A stretch of 64,000 nucleotides of DNA, from assembly GCA_900112325.1 (NCBI GenBank), contig FOLJ01000020.1, positions 62,001 through 126,000 on the forward strand. The letters are read 5' to 3'. Below are positions 34,521 through 41,993 of the stretch, piece after piece. The position numbers were made by a program, and so were the translations under genes. Each line of letters starts with the position of its first letter. Position 1 is the first letter of the stretch. The notes beneath the pieces are model-generated. The model was not told the DNA's origin, searched no databases, and saw only the letters and a list, made by a program, of their open reading frames with translations. Source of the DNA: Micromonospora sediminimaris. Lineage in GTDB: Bacteria; Actinomycetota; Actinomycetes; Mycobacteriales; Micromonosporaceae.

Positions 34521-35741
34521 ATGTCCTCAGGGTCCACCGCGCGACGGCAGCTCATCCGGGCGCTCGCCGTCGTCGCCACCGCGGCGGCCGTCTCGGCGGC
34601 CGGCACCACCGCGGCGGTCGCCGCACCCACCGGCGAGATCCGTGGCGCCGGCGCGTCGAACGCGGTCAGTGGCAGCTACCTGGTCGTCCTGCGCACCGAC
34701 TCGGTCGGCGCCGCCGGTTCGTCGACGGCTCGGTCCGCCGTTCCGGACCGGGCCAGCGCCCTGGTCAAGCGGTACGGGGGCAGCGTCTCCGACACCTACA
34801 GCGCCGCGCTCACCGGCTTCGCGGCCAAGATGACCGCCACCCAGGCGGCCCGCCTCGCCGCCAACCCGGCGGTGGCCTACGTGGAGCAGGACCAGGTGGT
34901 GACCATCCAGGCGACCCAGACCAACCCGACCTGGGGCCTGGACCGCGTCGACCAGCGGAACCGGCCGCTGAGCGGCACCTTCACCTACCCGAACACCGCC
35001 TCGAACGTGCGGGCGTACATCATCGACACCGGCATCCGGACGAGCCACAGCCAGTTCGGTGGCCGGGCCACCTGGGGCACCAACACCGTGGACAGCAACA
35101 ACACCGACTGCAACGGTCACGGCACCCACGTCGCCGGCACCGTCGGCGGGTCGACGTACGGCGTGGCCAAGGGCGTTCGCCTGATCGCGGTGAAGGTGCT
35201 CAACTGCTCCGGCGGCGGCACCACCACCAGCGTGGTCAACGGGGTGAACTGGGTGACCGCCAACGCGGTGAAGCCGGCCGTGGCGAACATGAGCCTGGGC
35301 GGCGGCGCGAGCACCTCCATCGACAACGCGGTGCGCAACTCGATCGCCTCCGGCGTCAGCTACGCCGTCGCGGCGGGCAACTCCAGCGCCAACGCCTGCA
35401 ACTACTCGCCGGCCCGGACCTCGACCGCGATCACCGTCGGCTCGACCACCAGCAGCGACTCCCGGTCCTCCTTCTCCAACTACGGCTCGTGCGTGCACAT
35501 CTTCGCGCCGGGGTCGAGCATCCCGTCGGCCTGGCACACCAGCAACACCGCGACCAACACCATCAGCGGTACCTCGATGGCCTCGCCGCACGTGGCCGGT
35601 GCCGCCGCTCTCGTGCTCGGCGCCAACCCGTCCTACTCGCCGGCTCAGGTCAAGAGCTACCTGGTCAACAACGCCACCACCGGCGTGGTTTCCAGCCCGG
35701 GCAGCGGTTCCCCGAACCGTCTGCTGTTCGTGGTGAACTGA
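34521..35741 (+). CDS. Secreted S8 (subtilisin/proteinase K-like) serine protease
   Basis: 406-residue preproprotease. Signal peptide about 1-38 (ending TTAAVAAP), I9 inhibitor propeptide about 50-125 (SYLVVLRTDS, SAALTGFAAKMTATQAARLAANPAVAYVEQD), then the peptidase domain with catalytic Asp169 (IIDTGI), His200 (GHGTHVAG) and Ser352 (GTSMASPH). The cysteines in the domain fit disulfides of the proteinase K group. No C-terminal cell-wall domain, so it is probably released. AAGGGAGG lies five bases before the ATG. An 11-bp hairpin follows the stop. Confidence 0.95.
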   Translation: MSSGSTARRQLIRALAVVATAAAVSAAGTTAAVAAPTGEIRGAGASNAVSGSYLVVLRTDSVGAAGSSTARSAVPDRASALVKRYGGSVSDTYSAALTGFAAKMTATQAARLAANPAVAYVEQDQVVTIQATQTNPTWGLDRVDQRNRPLSGTFTYPNTASNVRAYIIDTGIRTSHSQFGGRATWGTNTVDSNNTDCNGHGTHVAGTVGGSTYGVAKGVRLIAVKVLNCSGGGTTTSVVNGVNWVTANAVKPAVANMSLGGGASTSIDNAVRNSIASGVSYAVAAGNSSANACNYSPARTSTAITVGSTTSSDSRSSFSNYGSCVHIFAPGSSIPSAWHTSNTATNTISGTSMASPHVAGAAALVLGANPSYSPAQVKSYLVNNATTGVVSSPGSGSPNRLLFVVN

Positions 35742-35757
35742 TCATCGGCTGATCGAC

Positions 35758-35794
35758 CGGCCCGGCGGACGGTGCGAACCGACCCGCCGGGCCG
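35758..35794 (+). terminator. Terminator of the S8 protease gene
   Basis: Arms 35758-35768 (CGGCCCGGCGG) and 35784-35794 pair perfectly over 11 bp with a 15-base loop, starting 17 bases after the stop. Confidence 0.7.
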
Positions 35795-35925
35795 AGTCGC
35801 GTCCTCGGTGCGCCGGCCGGTTCGCCGCGCTGGCCGCGGTCACCGCCAGCGCCGGCCCGGACCCGGTTCGGGTCGAGCTGGGTGTCAGTGCACGTCGCGG
35901 CCGCGCGTACGGGCAGGATGAGGGC

Positions 35926-36507
35926 ATGACGCTCGTACTGCCCATCGACCCGGAGGCGAACCAGCTGCTGGCCCGCGACCCGCTGGCCCTGCTCGTCGGC
36001 ATGGTGCTCGACCAGCAGGTCTCGATGGAGAAGGCATTCTCCTCGCCGTACGTGCTGGCCCAGCGGCTCGGACACGACCTGGACGCCCGGGAGCTGGCCG
36101 ACTTCGATCCGGAGGCCCTGGTGGCCATCTTCGCCCAGCCACCCGCGCTGCACCGCTTTCCCAAGGCGATGGCGGCCCGCGTGCAGGAGGTGTGCCGGGT
36201 GTTGGTCGAGCGCTACGACGGCGATGCCGCCCGGCTCTGGATGGATCCGGCCGACGGTCGTGAGCTGCTTGGGCGACTCACCGCCCTGCCCGGATTCGGC
36301 CGGCAGAAGGCTCAGATCTTCCTCGCGCTGCTCGGTAAGCGGTTCGGGGTGCAGCCACCGGGCTGGCGGGAGGCGGCTGGCCACTACGGCGATCCGGAGG
36401 CCCATCGGTCCGTCGCCGATGTGACCGATGCCGAGTCACTGCGCCTCGTTCGGGAGTACAAACAGCAGGTGAAGGCGGCGGCCAAGGCGGGCGCGCGGGC
36501 GGACTGA
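35926..36507 (+). CDS. HhH-GPD-type base excision repair family protein
   Basis: 193-residue helical protein of the helix-hairpin-helix GPD superfamily. It has a helical N-terminal half (LLVGMVLDQQVSMEKAF) and the hairpin LTALPGFGRQKAQIFLALLGKRFG near residues 118-141. The catalytic lysine of bifunctional glycosylases is not obvious and there is no C-terminal Fe-S cysteine cluster. It may be a monofunctional glycosylase or a non-catalytic DNA binder. CAGGAT six bases before the ATG could be a -10; no strong ribosome site is seen. Confidence 0.8.
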   Translation: MTLVLPIDPEANQLLARDPLALLVGMVLDQQVSMEKAFSSPYVLAQRLGHDLDARELADFDPEALVAIFAQPPALHRFPKAMAARVQEVCRVLVERYDGDAARLWMDPADGRELLGRLTALPGFGRQKAQIFLALLGKRFGVQPPGWREAAGHYGDPEAHRSVADVTDAESLRLVREYKQQVKAAAKAGARAD

Positions 36508-36543
36508 CCGGGCTGCCTCCGAGACGATGGCAGGGGGCGGTCG

Positions 36544-37770
36544 ATGGCGCAGCGGGGCGGCGCGCTGCTGCGTGGTGGAAACGGAACGACGCGAGCCACC
36601 TTCCTGGAACTCTTTCTCGACCTGGCCTTCGTCTTCGCCCTGACCCGGGTCTCGGTTCGCTATATCGACGAGGTCGAGCACGGGCTGACCGTGCTGGATT
36701 TCCTGGAGACCCTGATCCTGTTCCTGGCCCTGTGGCACGTCTGGACATTGCTCACCTGGGTCACCAGCCGGTACGACCCGGACGCCCTGACGATCCAGTT
36801 CGTCGTGGTCGCGACGATGTTCGGCGGCCTGGTGATGGCCGTGACCCTGCCCCGGGGGTTCGAGGAGCGAGCGCTGGCGTTCGTCGTGGCCTACCTGGTG
36901 ACGGTGATCGGCCGCCCGCTGCTGATCGCCGCCATGCTGGGTCGACATCCGCGCCGTACCGTGCCGTGGCGACTGGCCGCCTGGGCGGCGGTGGCGGGGG
37001 TGTTCTGGCTGGCCGGTGCGCTCGGCCCCACCGACCTGCGGTTCGGGCTGTGGGCGCTGGCCATCACCATCGACCTGGCCGGATACCTGCTGGGTTGGCC
37101 GGTGCCCGGTCTCGGCCGGGCGCCGGTCTCGGCCTGGCGGATCGCCGGCGAGCACATGGCGGAGCGCTACCAGCAGATCTTTCTCATCGCGTTGGGCGAG
37201 ACGATCCTGGTCAGCGGGATCACCTACAGCGGCGAGGGATTCGGCTGGTTGGCGGCGGCGGCCTTCACGGTCGCCTTCCTCACCACCGCGCTGCTCTGGC
37301 GGATCTACTTCCACCGCGCCGGGCACCTGCTCGTCGAGGCGCTGCGGATGGCCCGGTCGCCCGGTCGGCTCGGTGCCTCCGCCTCGACCACGCACCTGGT
37401 CATGGTGCTCGGCGTGCTGCTCACCGGAGTGGGTTACGAGTTGGTCATCGTGAAGCCGTTCGACCGGGTCGAGCCGGCCTGGCTGATCTTCGTCGTCGGA
37501 GGGCCGGTCCTGTTTCTGCTGGGGCGGACCCGTTTCGAGTACGAGATCTTCGCCCGGGTCTCCCGCCGACGGGTGCTGATGATGCTCGTGCTGGTCGGGT
37601 CCGCTCCGCTGCTGCTGCTCGGCACACCGATGCTGGCGCTGTCCGTGGTCGCCGGTGGGCTGGCCGTGGTGGCCGTCGTGGACGGGTTGCGGGCTCGTGA
37701 CCAGCCGATGGAGCCGTCAGCCTCCCCGCTGGACCGCCCGGATCCGGGTGAGGCCAACTTCCCGACCTGA
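36544..37770 (+). CDS. Low-temperature-requirement A (LtrA) family membrane protein
   Basis: 408-residue integral membrane protein with about ten to twelve predicted transmembrane helices. It has the LtrA signature near the start (RATFLELFLDLAFVFALTRVS), the YDPDALTIQFVVVATMFGGLVMAVTLP segment and the ERYQQIFLIALGETILVSG motif. The family is named from Listeria growth at low temperature; its transported substrate is unknown. It starts 36 bases after the HhH-GPD gene and may be co-transcribed. It converges on the antitoxin gene. Confidence 0.88.
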   Translation: MAQRGGALLRGGNGTTRATFLELFLDLAFVFALTRVSVRYIDEVEHGLTVLDFLETLILFLALWHVWTLLTWVTSRYDPDALTIQFVVVATMFGGLVMAVTLPRGFEERALAFVVAYLVTVIGRPLLIAAMLGRHPRRTVPWRLAAWAAVAGVFWLAGALGPTDLRFGLWALAITIDLAGYLLGWPVPGLGRAPVSAWRIAGEHMAERYQQIFLIALGETILVSGITYSGEGFGWLAAAAFTVAFLTTALLWRIYFHRAGHLLVEALRMARSPGRLGASASTTHLVMVLGVLLTGVGYELVIVKPFDRVEPAWLIFVVGGPVLFLLGRTRFEYEIFARVSRRRVLMMLVLVGSAPLLLLGTPMLALSVVAGGLAVVAVVDGLRARDQPMEPSASPLDRPDPGEANFPT

Positions 37771-37833
37771 CCCGCGCGCCACGGACCGCCGGGTGGGCTC
37801 GGCGCGGGGCGCCCGGGGTGGTCGTGGATTCCG

Positions 37834-38145
37834 TCAGGCGGCGCTCGGATGGGCCAGGGAGGCGATGGCCCGCCGGACGTCGGCCAGCGAGACGGTCGGC
37901 GAGTCGTCCAGGTCGGCCAGGCCCGCCTCGATCCACTGCCGCATCAGCGTCGTCACGCCGATGCCCCGGGCGTCGGCGGCGGCTCGGACCCGTTCGTACG
38001 TCTCCAGTGGCAGCCGGACCGACCGGCTGACCATCGGGGTCTCGGTGTCGGGGGCGGGCAGCCCCACCGCCTGGCTCTCGTCGATCAGATCGGCGATCCG
38101 GTCGCCGCCGCCGTGGAACTGCTTGATCGCGTCGTGACGGTCCAT
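37834..38145 (-). CDS. Ribbon-helix-helix antitoxin (BrnA/CopG-like)
   Basis: 103-residue protein. The C-terminal half has the ribbon-helix-helix pattern SRSVRLPLETYERVRAAADARGIGVTTLMRQWIEAGL; the N-terminal half (DRHDAIKQFHGGGDRIADLID) would contact a toxin. GAGGAGG lies 8 bases before ATG 38145. It starts two bases after the stop of the upstream small gene, the toxin-then-antitoxin order of brnTA-type systems. Assignment as an antitoxin is inferred from fold and position. Confidence 0.72.
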   Translation of the reverse strand: MDRHDAIKQFHGGGDRIADLIDESQAVGLPAPDTETPMVSRSVRLPLETYERVRAAADARGIGVTTLMRQWIEAGLADLDDSPTVSLADVRRAIASLAHPSAA

Positions 38146-38147
38146 CG

Positions 38148-38447
38148 TCACCGCCTCCTCGTCTCCGGAGAATTCCGCACGGCCTCGTCGTAGCGTTTGG
38201 CCTCGACGTCGCTCAACTCGCGGGCGGAGAGGACGTCCCAGTCGTTGTCGGCGCCGTCGGTCTCGGCCAGCAGCACCGCCACCCGGCGTCCGCGGGCGGT
38301 GGGGGCGTAGACCACCATCACGTCGTCGCCGAGGTGGCGGATCACCCGCCGGCCGCTGTGCAGCGCCTCCCAGACTTCCCCCGGCGTGACGTCGTAGACC
38401 CGCAGATTGGCCAGCGCCTCGTCGGTGAAGCTGAACCTGCTGCCCAC
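38148..38447 (-). CDS. Putative BrnT-like toxin
   Basis: 99-residue basic alpha/beta protein. SRFSFTDEALANLRVYDVTPGEVWEALHSGRRVIRH and GRRVAVLLAETDGADNDWDVLSARELSDVEAKRYDEAV follow the BrnT/RelE-fold layout: an N-terminal helix, a beta sheet, then a strand with SAR near the C-terminus. GTG 38447 is the likely start; a longer frame reaches 38474. If real, it would be a ribosome-dependent or free RNase. The resemblance is to fold pattern only, and no catalytic set is proven. Confidence 0.62.
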   Translation of the reverse strand: MGSRFSFTDEALANLRVYDVTPGEVWEALHSGRRVIRHLGDDVMVVYAPTARGRRVAVLLAETDGADNDWDVLSARELSDVEAKRYDEAVRNSPETRRR

Positions 38448-38557
38448 GTGGCGAGCGTACCACGGGCGTAACACGAAATTCGGGGGTGACGAACCTCGTC
38501 GCTCACCCGGTCAGAGTGACAGGATGGAGTGCGACCCCTCCGGAGGAGGTACCACGG

Positions 38558-38920
38558 GTGAAGCGTCAGGCTTACCAGCCGATTCTCATCACCGACGCCT
38601 CCCGCAGCCAGGATGATCAACTGACCAGCCGGCAGCGGCGTTACGTCGTGATGATGGGTGTCCGGGTCGCCTGCGTGATCGTCGGCGCGATCCTGGTCGG
38701 CGTGGGGGCACCACTGCTCTGGCTCTGGCTGCCCCTGGTCGCGCTGGGCATGGTGCTCATCCCGTGGCTCGCGGTGCTGCTGGCCAACGACCGGCCGCCC
38801 AAGGAGCGCCACCGCCTCGCCAACCGCTTCTCGGCCCGTTCGGCCACCGAGGCGGCACCGCCCCCGATGAGCCTCGCCGCCGAGGAGCGGCCACACAAGA
38901 TCATCGACGCCGAGCCCTGA
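38558..38920 (+). CDS. DUF3099 membrane protein
   Basis: 120-residue protein with the DUF3099 start QPILITDASRSQDDQLTSRQRRY, two transmembrane helices (about 33-55 and 58-78: VACVIVGAILVGVGAPLLW, LVALGMVLIPWLAVLL) and a polar tail. Function unknown; conserved in actinobacteria. GTG 38558 is preceded by GGAGGAGGT. The frame from 38486 would start inside the divergent toxin promoter. Converges on the kinase gene with 12 bases between stops. Confidence 0.85.
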   Translation: MKRQAYQPILITDASRSQDDQLTSRQRRYVVMMGVRVACVIVGAILVGVGAPLLWLWLPLVALGMVLIPWLAVLLANDRPPKERHRLANRFSARSATEAAPPPMSLAAEERPHKIIDAEP

Positions 38921-38932
38921 CCCGCGCGCGGC

Positions 38933-39868
38933 TCAACGAGCCGGTCGGGCACCGACCTGCGCCACCGCCGCGGCACCGAGATCGGCGGCCCGGGCCAGGG
39001 CGGCGTCGGGTCTCGCCCCGGCCAGCCAGGCGCTCAGCAGGCCCGCCGCGAAGGCGTCACCCGCCCCGGTCACGTCCCGCACCGCCACCCGGTGCGCCGA
39101 CGAGGTGACGATCGCGTCGTCCCGGTCGACCCAGACCGCACCGGCACCGCCGCGCTTGACCACCACCCGGCGGGCCACGGCGGCAAGAGCCCTGGCCTGT
39201 GCCGCCGGTTCCAGCCGCCCGGCCAGCACGGTGGCCTCGTCGACGTTCACCAGCAGCAGGTCGACCTCGCGTACCCAGCCCAGGAAGGCCGACTTTCCGA
39301 TCGCCCGCAGCGGGGCCGCGGACGCCGCGTCGACACTCGTGGTGAGGCCGCGTTCGCGCGCGCCGGTTAGCGCCCGCAGTCCAGCCGGTCGGGAGTCCGG
39401 GTCCAGCAGGGTGTACCCGGACAGGTGCAGGTGCGTGGCGTCCGGCGCACCGTCCAACGCCGCGTCCACGTGGTCGGGACGCAGCAGTACGTTCGCCCCG
39501 CGCTCGGTGACCATGGTGCGCTCGTCGCCGGCCGCCAGCACGATCACCATGCCGGTGGCGGCCCCGACGATCCGCTGTACCGCGCAGTCGACCCCGGCGC
39601 TGATCAACTCCGTCACCCGGTCGCGGCCGGCGTCATCGTCACCGACCGCACCCACCAGGGTCACCGCTACTTCCTCGGCGGCCAGCCAGGACGCGGTGTT
39701 GGCCGCCTGCCCACCTCCGGTGGACCTGATCGCCGCCGGGGTGTCGGATCCGGGTGCCAACGGGCCGGCGAGCACCGCCACCACGTCCGTGACCACGTCA
39801 CCGACGACCAGGACGCGGCCGGTCTCGGCTCGGCCCACCCCGCTGCCGTTTTCGGTCACCCCGGTCAC
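38933..39868 (-). CDS. PfkB-family sugar kinase, probable pseudouridine kinase
   Basis: 311-residue ribokinase-fold kinase: N-terminal GGGQAANTASWLA sugar-binding motif and the catalytic VRDVTGAGDAFAAGLL near residue 255-270 (Asp base and anion hole). It overlaps psuG by four bases (39865-39868), the typical psuK-psuG operon. The inferred role is phosphorylation of pseudouridine to pseudouridine 5'-phosphate, which PsuG then cleaves. Other nucleosides or sugars remain possible. Confidence 0.85.
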   Translation of the reverse strand: MTGVTENGSGVGRAETGRVLVVGDVVTDVVAVLAGPLAPGSDTPAAIRSTGGGQAANTASWLAAEEVAVTLVGAVGDDDAGRDRVTELISAGVDCAVQRIVGAATGMVIVLAAGDERTMVTERGANVLLRPDHVDAALDGAPDATHLHLSGYTLLDPDSRPAGLRALTGARERGLTTSVDAASAAPLRAIGKSAFLGWVREVDLLLVNVDEATVLAGRLEPAAQARALAAVARRVVVKRGGAGAVWVDRDDAIVTSSAHRVAVRDVTGAGDAFAAGLLSAWLAGARPDAALARAADLGAAAVAQVGARPAR

Positions 39869-40800
39869 GCCGAGGGGTCGGCCCGGCGCTGGGCGGCGGC
39901 GACCGCGATCCGGGCGGCCAGGTCGGCGTTGCGCAGGATGATCCGGACGTTGACCGCCAGGCTGGCACCCTGCGTCGCGGAGTGGAAATGGGCCAGCAGG
40001 TACGGCGTGACGGCCTTGCCGGTGACCCCGTCGCGCTCCAGCAGGGCGAGACCCTCGGTGAGCGTACGGTCGTGCAGGTCCGGGTCGAGTTGCTCATCGG
40101 TGGGCAGCGGGTTGGCGACGATCAGCCCACCGTGGTGTGCGCGGTGCTGCTCGCGGGCGGCCAGCACATCGGCGACCAGTTCGGGGGAGTCGACCGACCA
40201 GTCCAGGTCGAAGCCGCCATCGGTGATGAAGAAGCCCGGGAACCGGCGGGCCCGGTAGCCCACCACAGCCACCCCGAGGGTCTCCAGCCGTTCCAGGGTG
40301 GCGCCGACGTCGAGGATCGACTTCACCCCGGCGCAGACCACCGCGATCGGCGTACGGGCCAGGGTGACCAGGTCGGCGGACTCGTCGAAGGTCTGCGCCG
40401 CCTCGCGGTGCACCCCGCCCAACCCGCCGGTGGCGAACACGCCGATGCCGGCCGCGGCGGCTACGGCGCTGGTCGCGGCCACGGTGGTCGCACCGTCCGC
40501 GCCGGTGGCGGCGGCCACCGCGAGATCGCGTACGGAGAGTTTGGTCACCCCGTCGGCAGTGGCCAGCCGGGTCAGCTCGGCGTCGTCGAGCCCCACCACG
40601 AGTTCACCGGCGACCATGCCGATGGTGGCCGGCACCGCACCGGCGTCCCGAACGGCCTGTTCGATCTGCCGGGCCACCCGGAGATTGTCCGGCCGGGGCA
40701 GGCCGTGCGAGACGATGGTGCTCTCCAGAGCGACCACGGGCCCCTGCTCGCGCAGCGCCCGGGCCACTTCGGTGCCGTAGCGAAGATGAAAGTCGGTCAC
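39865..40800 (-). CDS. psuG: Pseudouridine-5'-phosphate glycosidase PsuG
   Basis: Cleaves the C-C glycosidic bond of pseudouridine 5'-phosphate to uracil and ribose 5-phosphate. The 311-residue protein has VVALESTIVSHGLPRPDNL (catalytic region), GMVAGELVVGLDD, TKLSVRDLAVAAATGADGATTVAATSAVAAAAGIGVFATGGLGGVHR and the VCAGVKSILD motif. The normal length and all visible motifs support an active enzyme. First gene of the pair with the kinase. ATG 40800. Confidence 0.93.
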   Translation of the reverse strand: MTDFHLRYGTEVARALREQGPVVALESTIVSHGLPRPDNLRVARQIEQAVRDAGAVPATIGMVAGELVVGLDDAELTRLATADGVTKLSVRDLAVAAATGADGATTVAATSAVAAAAGIGVFATGGLGGVHREAAQTFDESADLVTLARTPIAVVCAGVKSILDVGATLERLETLGVAVVGYRARRFPGFFITDGGFDLDWSVDSPELVADVLAAREQHRAHHGGLIVANPLPTDEQLDPDLHDRTLTEGLALLERDGVTGKAVTPYLLAHFHSATQGASLAVNVRIILRNADLAARIAVAAAQRRADPSA

Positions 40801-40888
40801 AATCGCTCACCGTACGCCCGCCACCCGGGTCACCTCAGGTGGACCGGGTGAGGGTGACCTGCCAGACTTGTCGGTTGGAGGTGCAGAC

Positions 40889-41107
40889 GTGAGTACACAG
40901 ATCCTCGAGCGTCCCGAGCTGAAGGACGCCGACACCGGTCCGGAGATGTTCCACTACGTCCGGAAGGAAAAGATCGCCGAAAGTGCCGTCATGGGCACCT
41001 TCGTCGTGGCGCTGTGCGGGGAGACGTTCCCGGTGACGAAGACCCCGAAACCGGGTTCGCCGGTCTGCCCGAAGTGCAAGGAGATCTACGACTCGTACCG
41101 CGAGTGA
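40889..41107 (+). CDS. DUF3039 small zinc-ribbon-like protein
   Basis: 72-residue protein: an acidic N-terminus, MFHYVRKEKIAESAVMGTFVVALCGE and a C-terminal VCPKCKEIYDSY. The Cys in ALCGE plus CPKC could bind one metal ion. Conserved in actinobacteria, function unknown. GTG 40889 follows GGAGG by seven bases. Confidence 0.85.
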   Translation: MSTQILERPELKDADTGPEMFHYVRKEKIAESAVMGTFVVALCGETFPVTKTPKPGSPVCPKCKEIYDSYRE

Positions 41108-41134
41108 CACCCGCGGCCCGCCCGGCGGCCCGCG

Positions 41135-41140
41135 TAACCT
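41135..41140 (+). promoter_or_regulatory. -10-like hexamer TAACCT, possible leaderless start
   Basis: TAACCT ends six bases before the GTG at 41147; no ribosome site is present between them. Confidence 0.4.
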
Positions 41141-41146
41141 TCGGCG

Positions 41147-41800
41147 GTGACCACCTCCACCGCCCTTCTCCTGGCTGACCTGGCCGGGGTCGCGGTCTTC
41201 GCCGCCTCGGGGGCCTCCGCGGCGGTGGCCAAACGGCTCGACCTCTTCGGCGTGGTCTTTGTCGGCTTCGTCGCCGCCCTCGGCGGCGGGATCGTACGGG
41301 ACCTGGTCATCGACGAGGTCCCGCCGCTGGCCTTCGCCGACTGGCGCTACGCGGGCACCGCCGCCGTGACCGCCGCGGCGATCTTCTGGCTGCATCCGCA
41401 GTTCGCCCGGCTGCGCACCACCGTCCTGGTGCTGGATGCGGCCGGGCTCGGCCTGTTCACCGTCGCCGGCACCCTCAAGGCCCTCGACGCCCAGGTCCCG
41501 GCGGTCGGCGCCTGCCTGATCGGCATGATCACCGCGATCGGTGGCGGACTCGTCCGCGACCTGCTCACCGGCGAGATCCCGGTGGTGCTGCGGCGGGAGA
41601 TCTACGCCGTCGCGTCGCTCGTCGGTTCGATCGTGGTGGTGCTCCTGTACGGCCTCGGCCACACCGGGCCGATCCCGCTCACCGCCGCCGTGGTGCTGGT
41701 CTTCGGCGTACGCCTGGTGGCCCTGCGTCGGCGCTGGTCGGCGCCGGTGGCGACGGTGCGACCGCCGCGCACCGGCCTGCCTGGGCCGCCGCCGGGGTGA
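41147..41800 (+). CDS. TRIC-family cation channel / UPF0126 membrane protein
   Basis: 217-residue protein with seven predicted helices and two internally repeated glycine motifs, GFVAALGGGIVRDLVIDEVPP and GMITAIGGGLVRDLLTGEIPVVLR, the signature of prokaryotic TRIC (YadS/YvgT) channels. These trimeric channels conduct K+ or Na+. The C-terminal 25 residues are a basic, Pro-rich cytoplasmic tail. Confidence 0.9.
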   Translation: MTTSTALLLADLAGVAVFAASGASAAVAKRLDLFGVVFVGFVAALGGGIVRDLVIDEVPPLAFADWRYAGTAAVTAAAIFWLHPQFARLRTTVLVLDAAGLGLFTVAGTLKALDAQVPAVGACLIGMITAIGGGLVRDLLTGEIPVVLRREIYAVASLVGSIVVVLLYGLGHTGPIPLTAAVVLVFGVRLVALRRRWSAPVATVRPPRTGLPGPPPG

Positions 41801-41993
41801 GCCCGCAGTGGCGAACGGCACCCCGGTGACGGGTGTGGCGTCGCGTGGGCGGCCCGGCGGCCGCTGGTTATGCTGAGTCGGCCTTCGCGGCTCGGCTGCG
41901 CGGAGGCATTTTCGTGGGGCGACCGCCGTGCCCCTCGGCCCGGGTCCGCCGGCCTGCGGCCGGGACATCCCGTGGCCGGAGAGGAGCGAACGC

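Noticed and set aside
39798..40851. Plus-strand frames across the kinase and psuG genes
   Set aside because: Opposite-strand shadows. PsuG and PfkB motifs fix the coding strand as minus.
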